A stretch of DNA of 64,000 nucleotides, from contig OENT01000719.1 of assembly GCA_900239685.1 (NCBI GenBank), positions 18,319-82,318 of the forward strand, read 5' to 3'. The position numbers were made by a program, and so were the translations under genes. The notes below the pieces were generated by a model. That model ran no database searches and was not told the origin of the DNA. It was given only the letters and a program-made list of their open reading frames with translations. The DNA is from Rotaria macrura. Taxonomy: Eukaryota; Rotifera; Eurotatoria; Philodinida; Philodinidae. How positions within the stretch are numbered: position 1 is the first letter of the stretch; the number at the start of each line of letters is the position of its first letter. Shown here in pieces: positions 49,241 through 59,800 of this stretch.

Positions 49241-51742
49241 ATATTCCAATTGGTCGATGTCTTTCATTAACAACATTATCTTCTTTGTTTTCCTATCACT
49301 ATATTCGTTCTAAACATATTCAACGTGAATCATTATGCACAACAGAAGAAGCTTGTTATCGTTCATTACCATTACGTGAAACATCTCGATTTTGGTCACA
49401 TTTGTTTTCAATCAATATCTATCCTCGTTCTATAAGAAGTCCTATCTATAAATGTTTTTCTCGTCTATTTGATGCTGATATAAACGAATGTGAATATGGT
49501 CCTGATCATCTTGATTATTATTCAAATTTTGGAGAATTTTTTCGACGAAATCTTAAACCAAATGCACGACCAATCGATAACGAAAGTTCTGTTGTGTCAC
49601 CATGTGATGGTCAAATCCTTGCAAATGGTCTTGTAACATCAGTTGATTGTTTAACTGTTAATATTAAAGGTATTCCGTATACAATCAAAGATTTATTTCA
49701 ATTAGATCAATATGAAATTGAACGTTTGCAAAGCAAACAATCTGACTCGTCGCTTTTTTATGCTTGTATTTATTTAAGTCCTGGCAACTATCATCATTTT
49801 CATAGTCCAGCCAAATGGAAAATTCATGAACGTCGACATATAACAGGTACAAAGCTAATAGAAAAAAAGAACAACAACTATACATTAGACGCATAAGGAT
49901 CTAGTCTAGTGATCATTTAACTAGCACATAACAACGATCTTTAGGATACGAAATTATACCTTTTATTCGAAAGTAGATGTTTTGTTTTTCGGATGTACAA
50001 ATCGAACATTAGACATTGATTATCGTTTGTTCTGTGCAACTGACTTAAAATTCAAATGCTCCTCGGTGGTTGAACGTGGGTGAGATCTTGGGTACGGGAA
50101 TACTTTTCTATCCTATCTGAGCACATACTCCATCATTTTGAAGAACTCATCAATCACAAGATTGATTCATTTGAGACTAGGATACATTTCAACAACTTTT
50201 ATTCAGTCGATTTCAACGTTAAAATCTAGATGCTATGCGAAATACATGATGAACTTGAAATCAATATATGACACTTAGTCGACTAATTTGTCACACGAAA
50301 GCTACTTTCATTTTCCTGTAAAAGACGGTGTGTTCCATCATAAAATTTATCGTTGAGCTACATGTACTTTAACAAGACCATGACATCAAACTTGCGAAGA
50401 AAATTAATGTTGGTAGAGCATTCGATGAGATACATGGATCGACTCAGTTTTGTTTTTCATACTTACGTCAAGTATCGCCTTTCGAAAATTGCTCAATGAA
50501 GTAAAATGTCCTATTAACAAATAACTCTGTATGAAAGTGGTTGTGAGCTTTGATCCGTTAAAACAACATTTAATACTCTTGGAAAGCTTGCTCATTGATC
50601 GTTCGCATTTAGAAGGTGGTCAAGAGTGATAATTTTTTCGACGCGTATGAACCTTATTCGAACAGTTGAAGACATATGCAAATCAAGTCTCATTTAAATA
50701 CTCAATGATTCTATACTCCTAGCGTATGACTCGGTGACGAGCAGCAGTAAATCGGGCATGTAGAACGATGATAGACTTTTGTTTTCATCGTACAGAAAAA
50801 TAGATTGAATAAAGAAAGTTTCAATTACAAAGTAGTTTACCATTTTCAGAACGATTTTCATGAATCACGAAGCTGTTCATAAACATGTACTTCTCGACTC
50901 ATTTTTGCAAAAGTCAGCATAATCATTCCGATTATCAGACCTGATCAAAATACGAGAAGCGGAATGACTTTCAGATTCCTGCCATTCAATATTACTGGAT
51001 CCTACAGTTAGAATTTCATGCGAGCTTTCGACTCATCTCTATTAATGCCACCAGATACTTATTCGTAACCAATTAATAACATAAAGTTCATCACTCAGAA
51101 TCCAATCGGATACGGTAAGGTCCCATCGAATCTTTTATCCAATGTGTTCCCCTGGAATGGAAGACTATTAATGAGCTCATCGGTTGATGATTCCAATTAA
51201 GTAACAAGATTCCATCGTTTCGACTCATAACAACAGATCTTTTGACTTCTTATCGATATCAGAAATAATGATGTACGTCTAATCTAACGGATATAAGACT
51301 TTCATCCTTATGCGTCTTGATGTGTTTTAAATTCGATTAATTAATTTTTTTACTATTAATTATTTCTAAAGGAGAATTAATGAGTGTTCGACCTGAATAT
51401 ATACTTTGGATACCCAATTTATTGTTACTTAATGAACGTGTAGTTTATATGGGTGAATATCAACATGGTTTCATGAGTCAAACAATGATTGGCGCAACAA
51501 ATGTTGGTTCTATCGATGTTTATTTTGATCAAACGTTAAAAACAAATCACAAGTTGGATGATTATTCATTTCGTATGTGGAAAGAAAAATTTTCAACAAA
51601 AGAACCTCCAAATTTTGATAAAGGACAAGCATTTGGCGAGTTTAAATTAGGCTCCTGTATTGTCATTATATTTGAAGCACCATCAACATTTCATTTTGTT
51701 CATCATACCGGTGATAAGATTCGTGTTGGAGAACGATTATAG
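49237..51742 (+). CDS. PISD: Phosphatidylserine decarboxylase, mitochondrial, 2 exons
   Basis: Converts phosphatidylserine to phosphatidylethanolamine in the inner mitochondrial membrane; the proenzyme cleaves itself at a Gly-Ser bond to make a pyruvoyl group. Exons 49237-49846 and 51372-51742 (1525-bp intron) give 326 aa. A short, basic, mitochondrial-type N-terminus (MNIPIGRCLSLTTLSSLFSY) precedes YSNFGEFFRRNLKPNARPID. The catalytic Asp is in VVSPCDGQIL and His in YLSPGNYHHFHSP. The splice restores RRHITG-ELMSVRPEY. MIGATNVGSIDVYF and the C-terminal block FEAPSTFHFVHHTGDKIRVG follow. The usual cleavage motif LGST is LGSC here (FKLGSCIVIIFEAP): Gly-Ser is kept and Thr is replaced by Cys. The start shares ATGA with the end of SMIM13, so it may be the second cistron of one mRNA. 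AATAAA lies near 51918. Confidence 0.93.
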
Positions 51743-54001
51743 AGTATCGTTCATATTTTCTTTTTCTTGATTCTGTGTTTATTAACAAAGTAGATAGAAC
51801 GATTAATCAAGATTTCAGGTATAGTGATTATGTATCATTTGATTTATTGACTCTTTTTTTTTTTGCATTAAACTTGCTTCGTTAGATCATTCGTTATTCT
51901 TTGTTTTTGTTGATTTAAATAAAGAAAATATGATTTCGTTTCTGTAACAATGGAAACTCTCATGTTTTACTTTTCTACATTCCATGATTAGAATGAAGAA
52001 AAACAATGATCGTAAAAATTCTAAGACATTACTAGTATAGTTGTTCAATTCGCTAGGGAGACGAATTTATTCATTGCATAGCTATAGAGAAATGCAGCTT
52101 TTACACAAAGCTGTTTTAATTGATAAATTGAAACGATGTATACTGTGTAAATCTGATTATTCCAGAAGAAATTTGAGTCCTACAGCATATGTATAGTATT
52201 TTCAAATACATTGTGGCAATGATCCTTACAGTTCTTTGTAAAATTTGAAAGTATTTATTGATAGAAGTATTTCAGCAGAATCGCATGCTCGATATTTCCA
52301 AATCTAAATCCTTGTAGAGAGTATATTTTACTCGAATGCAACACTGTTATTATTACACAAATTTCAAATTTATCTACAAATAAGAGAATAGAAGTTTTTG
52401 TTCCTCTATGCAATAATGTATTCCACTAGATTCATGCTCTGATTAAGTGAGATTTGTTTCAGAACGAATAGGTATTCATTGAAAAGTTGGCATAGTTGTT
52501 ATCGAATCGAACTCAGTATTGTTAGTTTACACCGATTTAGCAGATCGTTTTGATTCAAAACGATATGAAGTACTAGTCAGTCAATTGGATACTGTGACCA
52601 CATAGCACATATCGTATTTTTTCGGAGATAAGACTGATGCTTTAGGATTATATTTATGCCGTTGAGTTTCCAATGTGTTAAAACACAGGATATGACTTCA
52701 TGGTTCATTCTATTTACATGCATATATCATTCTACGACATGAGTGAAGCAGTACGTGTTGCTTATCTCTGTTTCCTTCACAGAAGATGTAACTTATAATT
52801 TCAGTTGATATTATGATCAAATGAAATAATACTTAATAGCGCAATATTTCATGATAACAAAATTATGAATTTGATGCACTATATGCGTCGTAGATGAATG
52901 TGATATACGTATGTATGTCACGAAAAAGGAAATATTTAGATAAAAAGTTATAGAGCTATTAGCATTTGTTGGTTAGAACTTTAAATTACATTTTTCTACT
53001 AAATTTTATATCGAAATATCAAATTTAATTCGATCGATATTTCTTCAATGAACTATACAATAAAAATAAAAACATCGTAGAAATCTATTTGAAATTTGTC
53101 TACGGCCTATAGACGGTCAATGAAACATTAAATAATGAATCATTTTGGAGATTTCCTTCATTAGAAGTCAAGTATTGATACTTGTATTATGTTAAGGATG
53201 TAATTAAAGAAATGCAGTATCCTGTTATGGACGAAGAATACACACGATGATTTGAGTGCTTATATGACCCAGAAATAAGGCATAAAATGGTGACGTTAGA
53301 GATCCTACCGTTGTTTATATTGTTCAAAAGACAAAAGGATTCGCTTCATAGTTACATATGGAACATTAATTTTACTTTTAATAAAATCTAGTTTAGCTTG
53401 ATTCTTGATTATATTCTTTTTCACGAATGATATTTGATAGTTGTTCTTGTTTCTGATGTAATAGCCTATGAAAAACCGTGTACGATAAAGAAATTCACTC
53501 TTCACAGGACAAGAATACATTTTCAAGTTGACCTGTTGACTTGTTTTTCATTGTTGCCCAAGATGTATTTTCATGCATTGTTATACTGTTCTAAAATTTA
53601 TATGAATAACGCAAGCGTAAAATTATGAATAAGTTTCTTAGAAAAGATGGAAAATCGGAAAATTTCCTGTCAATTAGTTATATGTTTTCATTTTCAATGT
53701 CGAAAAAACAAGTTCTTCATTCGTGTCGATCTGACATCAAAGAAAAAGAAAACATAAAGAAATAGATTTTGTGACTATTCAACTGTTATCAATCGAATCC
53801 TTCGAATATCATTCGCCTTTAATCAATAATCGATTGATACTGAATAATCTAGCCAACAATACAAACAAACAAACTTATGACAATCATGCTGCCACAGCTT
53901 GATTTTTATTGTATGAATATGAGATTCAAGATGAATCTGTATCTGTGCAGTTTGAATTGATAACTACTTCGAATCAATATCTCTTTTGTTTAATTTTAGA
54001 T
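51743..54001. other. Intergenic
   Basis: About 2.26 kb between PISD and COX20. AT-rich; holds the presumed PISD 3' end. Open frames on either strand (for example 53305-53526) are short and unrecognised. TTTAATTTTAG ends at 53999, 2 bp before the COX20 ATG, a candidate trans-splice acceptor. Confidence 0.4.
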
Positions 54002-54568
54002 ATGGCACCACCCGTAGATCCTGCAGATTTTTCTAAACTACGTTCAATTGAACCTATGAATACGGATCCTAATAATCCTCCAACAACAACCTGGGATAGA
54101 ATGAAACAAAATTTTTTGATGCTCGTCGAAGTGACGAAGAATAGACCGATTGGTCAAACACTTTGTTTAAAAGAAGCACTCATTTTCGGTGAATAATTAA
54201 ATATCTAGACAAAGAGAAAATGTATTTTCATTGTATATTATTGTTTAATGCTAGGAATCCCTGGTTCATTTTTCTGTAGTATGGCTGCATTTCTATTGAC
54301 GACAAATCGTAATCGAGTATTTCAAGCAGCTATTATTTCATTGCCAATTTTAACAATGGGACGTTTTACACAATGTCGTTCCCTAAAATATCATGAACGT
54401 AAAGCAACCATACTCGTATCGAAAATGATACGAGCTAAAATGTTAACTGATGGTACAGCTAAACAAGCTGAATTCGAACGTTTATTTTCAAAATCTAGAG
54501 TAGAATTAGCTGACTTAGAACGTCAACTTGATGAAATGATATCTAAACAACAAACAGGAGAAACTTGA
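54002..54568 (+). CDS. COX20: Cytochrome c oxidase assembly protein COX20, 2 exons
   Basis: COX20 is an inner mitochondrial membrane chaperone for COX2 during complex IV assembly. Exons 54002-54188 and 54255-54568 (66-bp GT-AG intron) give 166 aa. The family core is QTLCLKEALIFG joined across the splice to IPGSFFCSMAAFLLTTNRNR, then VFQAAIISLPILTMGRFTQC and RSLKYHERKA. It shares the order C-x5-L-x-G...GS...FL-T-x-R...CR...R with human COX20. Two TM segments are visible. The N-terminal extension (APPVDPADFSKLRSIEPMNT) and a charged coiled-coil tail (FSKSRVELADLERQLDEMIS) make it longer than the human protein (118 aa). The ATG follows an acceptor-like AG by 2 bp. The dehydrogenase starts 71 bp after its stop. 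Confidence 0.83.
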
Positions 54569-54639
54569 AAATTCTTTTGTTTTGTTTTGTTTTGTCTTTT
54601 TTTTCGAATCCTATGTCCATTCTTATTATTTCTAGATTA
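54569..54639 (+). promoter_or_regulatory. 71-bp T-rich intercistronic spacer, COX20-dehydrogenase
   Basis: Contains repeated TTTTG units and a TCTTTTTTTTC run, no AATAAA, and ends TTATTTCTAG 4 bp before the next ATG. Such a U-rich spacer ending in a splice acceptor resembles intercistronic regions of spliced-leader operons. It leaves little room for an independent promoter. Confidence 0.6.
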
Positions 54640-56866
54640 ATGGTATCAAGAACAGTTCTCATCACCGGTAGCACCAGGTAAATATTATTAGTATTATTTC
54701 TTTTGTTTTTCAAACTTATCACAATCGCTCGATTTAGTGGTATCGGTCTTGGCATTGCTCGTGCATTTGCTAAAGCTAAATACAATATTATATTCAATGG
54801 ATTAGAGAAAGATGGTAGCGATATAGCAGATAAAGTAGCACGTGAATTTCAAGTTGATTATCTTTTTTCACCTGCTAATGCTTTAAATAACGATCAATTA
54901 CGGACCATGGTTGATGATGGTTTGACACGATTTAAACATATTGGTGTGTACTATTTGATTATATACTGTTATTCGTTGAATTTTATTGCATTAAATTTTG
55001 TAGATGTTTTAATAAATAACTGTGGTATTCAACATGTATCACCGATAGAAAATTTTCCTGACGATAAATGGTCAGACATACTTCGTATTAATTTATCATC
55101 GACATTTATTCTAACGAAAGCATTAATGAAACCAATGAAAGAGAAAAAATTCGGTCGTATTATTAATATTGCATCAATGCATGGTCTATTTGCAAGTGAA
55201 TATAAATGTGCATATGTTGCTGCTAAACATGGTATACTTGGTTTTACAAAAGTAACAGCTCTTGAAGGTGCGCCATTCAACATTAATTGTAATGCTATAT
55301 GTCCTGGTTATGTAAGAACACCACTTGTAGATGCACAAATACGTGATCAAGCTAAATCTCATGATATTTCTGGTAGATATACATATGCAAAGTACTTTAT
55401 CGATATTTATTTCTGTACGATATTCTAGAATCGGAAGTTATACCACGTGTTATTCTTCAGAAACATGCTGTCAAGAAATTTGTGCCGGTTGAACTCATTG
55501 GCAATCTAGCTTTATTCCTAGCAGATGAATTAAGTGCTACATTGTAAGTTTTATATGATGTCAGAACTTAATGACGTACTATTATTGGATTAACATAATA
55601 TTAAAAAAATGATGCGAACGGATATGTTAGGTTGTTCGAGTTTTCTAAGATTACATCTTACCTCTCAGTTTAGTTTTATCATCTATTATGTATTAGTATA
55701 TAATCAAGAAAAACCTTTTCTTCAGAATGCATACATTTGAATCGTAAATAATCATTCTGATGTCAACTAATTTGATAGAAGTCCAGGAATATGCATTGTT
55801 ATAAGTTAAGACAGATGATGTCGAGTAGAATGAACTTCTATACGAATTCTCAACAGATCCATGTAAAAGTGCATTTTTATACTACGGATACAAAGAGCTA
55901 CTCTTCATTACTGATTAAGTTCACAGATCTATGTGTGAACAATAGAAACAGAGGTTGTTACATGAATACTCGATGGAATTTCTTCATGTGAGATTCAAAT
56001 TGGATTGAAAACTCTTGATAATTGAATCTTGTTTGTTTTTATGTTTGTTCTTCGACTAGCTATTTCATGCAAGTACATCATCAGTGGTACAATATGATTC
56101 TTAGCTTAATTTTAGGCATATAGCGAGCAAAAATTAACATATTTAGAAAGAAAAAATAGACTGTTGGTTTGACTCATGAGAATAGAAGTATCGTTCAGTA
56201 TCTTTTGAATCAGAAACATGTAGAATGTAAATAGGAGAATACCCATTCCTAGAAAATCTAATTGAGTAGCTGTTTTTCATCAAATACATAGCTATTTTCT
56301 CTCTTGTTCTAGAAATGTGTTTAGTCATACTCATATCAAAAGTATCAGACTTTTCTAACGTTCCTTTATAAGATTATTTGAGATGTTCTAACTCAAGCCT
56401 TACTAGGTTCTTCATTGTTATTCTACATTTCAAAAGTTCTATATTAAATAAAAGATTCTCACATAGTTCAAGAAAAGAAAAATGTTCTCTTCAAATGTTT
56501 GAAAAGGTTTTTAAATCAGATAATTTGATTGGTTGGTTCTTTATGGAAACATGTTCTACGCATATGCAAAGAATAGAATAACTAATATATTAATTTGAAG
56601 TTCAAATTACCGTAATCCACAGTGTTAATTATATCAAAATAGTTTTCTTATGTGTCTCCCATTCCCTAAATTTTCATTCAATTATTCATAATATGAAAAA
56701 ACAGTCGAATTCTTTACTCGACAAGCAGAAGTCTGTGTAGTTTTTTTTTGCTGCATCCATCAGATCATGAGTATTACATATTTTGAGTACCAACATTTTC
56801 ATTTCATTTTATTTATTTAGAACTGGAACGGCGATACCTGTTGATGGTGGTTGGTCAGCACAATAA
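54640..56866 (+). CDS. 3-hydroxybutyrate dehydrogenase, bacterial-type SDR, 5 exons
   Basis: NAD-dependent oxidation of (R)-3-hydroxybutyrate to acetoacetate (EC 1.1.1.30), most likely cytosolic since no targeting peptide is seen. Exons: 54640-54677, 54738-54943, 55004-55372, 55429-55543, 56821-56866; 257 aa, in frame throughout. The cofactor motif is split by intron 1: TGSTSG-IGLGIARAFAKA. NNCGIQHVSPIENFPDDKW, IINIASMHGLFAS (catalytic Ser), YVAAKHGILGFTKV (Tyr-x3-Lys) and CNAICPGYVRTPLVDAQIRD follow, then TGTAIPVDGGWSAQ. These blocks and the 257-aa length match bacterial 3-hydroxybutyrate dehydrogenases (NGF-, GIQHVAPIE, CPGYVRTPLV) rather than animal BDH1 or BDH2. Four spliceosomal introns show it is a settled nuclear gene. 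Intron 4 is 1277 bp, the others 56-60 bp. It follows COX20 by 71 bp. Substrate assignment is by family resemblance. Confidence 0.88.
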
Positions 56867-59800
56867 CAAAATCCATATAATTTGTTTTCATTTTTTTCCA
56901 TATCCATTTTTGATAGAACACTGGATTCATCGATCATGAGTAGTTCAGAAAAGCCTTTGAATATGCCATTCTATATCAGCAATAAAATAGACTTGTTGAT
57001 GTCAATCATCGAAAAAAAAGTTCAATTGATGTGGTAATAGAATACTATAAAAATAAACAATACAATAATTGTCTCATTATTGTGAATAGACAAACGTTTT
57101 CTAAACGACGTTGTTGATTGAAGAGAACGAAAGTATTCTTATAAAGTATTTAGTATACTCATATTCTTATCATTTGTAAATCTATGTGTGCTGTATTTTC
57201 TTTCAACTAATGATGAGAATCTAGATAATACGATAATTTTTTTGAACATACTTGAAGAAAGATATTATCGAATTTTCAAGAACTCTCTTGAACATTAAAT
57301 TAGCATTGGTTCGTATTTGATTAATTAGCTACACGTGATCGCTAAAAATTGATTCGTAGAAGAAATTTTCTAATTTTTTGGAATAATTTTTGTTTCTGCT
57401 AGATTTAAAAATGCGTCAATAATAAAAATATTCGATGATAAGATTTTTGATTGATGGAAAAGGAAAAACGCAAGAATGCTTATGGAAATTTTAGATTACA
57501 AGGCACGCTATTATCTCAACAGTCTATATTCAAGTGAAAATCGATTTCTTTAGATGAAAAACAAAAATTATCATGTGCATGTGTAAAGAATGATACATAC
57601 AATGAGTTGTTTCTTTGTATTTCACTTAACATGAATAAAACAGTGTTTATGAAGTCATTTATGAAATGATAATCTGATGGTTGAGTGATAAATATAGACA
57701 AGATGGACTGAAATATATAATTAAATAAGGTCTTCTTCCTCTTAGGAATATACTTTTGTTGACTTTTCTTCCTATGAGCGGCATGTTATGTTAATTTTCA
57801 AGTCAGATTTACTGTCACAAAAGTCATATTCTAACTATTTGCTTGACTCAGTGTATAATATTTTTGTCAAAGACGACATGTTTTTTATTTTGAGTTTATT
57901 TTTCTTATGAATTAATATAGCATGACAAGAAGTTTTGTTTTTAACAAACAGACGCATTTTTAGGATATGCTTATAAATGATAACAGGGGACTAAGAAATG
58001 TTTAAACAAATTCTCACGCAACACATTCCCATCATGCACTTATCAACTAAGAAAACTGTTTTTCTAACTAAACAACTTACATCTAATTAAAGCTAAGAAG
58101 CGTTGGTGAGTGAACATCACTATTCATAGGCACGACGTCTTAAGACATTCAAATAGTTTTATATTACGAAGTTCATATTATTATCCTATCTCATTCATTC
58201 TATTATAAGAAAATCGATGCTTCTATAATTTTTATTGAATAAAGTGAGACGAAACAATTTTTTACAAAACGTTGTACGTCATCGAACAAAACTATATTCA
58301 GTCATAGAATAGAATAGATCCTTCATATGTTGCGCTTTGATTTCGATTTTAAGCTAAAGATAAAAACTGATGAGATGCTAGAAATAATTTTGAAATTCAA
58401 ATAAGAGAAATGATTGTAAATAATTAATAGCCACATTATTGTAGCTAAAAATAAACATGCCTGTCATGATCTCAGAAGATAATAACATCGAGATATTTAC
58501 AAATAAGTAGTAGTACTTTGAGTGCATTCGTTCTGTTCGATTGGGCAAGAGACTTTAGTTCATTTAATATGACAAAATCTCTGATCAATAGAAATCGTTA
58601 TTAAAAAAACATGTTAATAGATGTAATGAGAACAATCTTTTAAGATTTGTTTATCAGCAGATGATGTACTAAATCCTGACAGATAATCACTAGAAATCTT
58701 TTGTTTAATTTCTCAAAAGAAATAGTTGCTAAAAAAAATGGTGAGCTGTTTGTTTAACGTGTCTAATTGTTCTTTGTTGATCGATTAAATGTTCTAGGGA
58801 TTTCTTCTTTAATTTTAAATGACTCTCTAAACAAAATTCCAAATTGTGTACACATTCACAGATTTAGTATTACTTCTGTGTACTAAGATTTAAAAATTAA
58901 TATTTTTTAATCGATAGATGTAGTATATCGCAGTAAGTAACGATAACATACGTTTATCACACTAAGTTCCGTCTACAATAAATTATATTATTATTTTGAT
59001 GAAAAATCTCGATGAAATATTAATGAATTCTTTTTCAGCAAAGGACACATTGTTCTCTTCCAAAGAAAAGAACTAAGAAATCTCTTCTTTTTTTTTACTT
59101 CGTGTTCCCGTGACGGAAACTATTTTATCTCTTTGGCTTCGTCTACATAAGGAGAGGAAAGACGATTTCTCATACCTTAACTACAAAGCGGAATATATCT
59201 CATACGCAGTCAAACTAATTCAAACAGTGACTGATCAAACATAAATTTAGAGATAAAAATTGTGAATTTTTCAAAACTTTAATTCAAAATTATTGAACCA
59301 TCAAAGATACGATACACACAGGTTTCCACTTTAACAAACAAAAAACAAATCGTATATTCAAATCAATGCTGGAAAATTACACTAGCAGGTAAATGAAAAC
59401 AGTTATACTAATATGAGTCATTTGATATTGTGTAATTTTAATTAAATATGCAGCAAGATTAGTTCTGGTCACACATAACTATTCGAAGTTTTTGTTTTTA
59501 CTCTAGAATGTTTTACTCTATCACAGAAAACTTTTCAAGTCTAATGTTTTGTGAAATTCGTAGTGACGTTTCATTCGCTGAAAATGAACTTGAATACGTT
59601 TCAACCGAGCTCGTTAGAAAAAAGATGTGTGACTTTGAACATTGTCATCACTGATTTCTTTTATTAATTTAATATTCTTGTAACATCGGATGATAATAGT
59701 GGTCGATGAAACAAGCACAATATGGGAAAAGAGAAAATATCGTAATGCAACATACTCCCTGTACCTCCGAACAATGTGATAACTATCCTTCAGAACGTTT

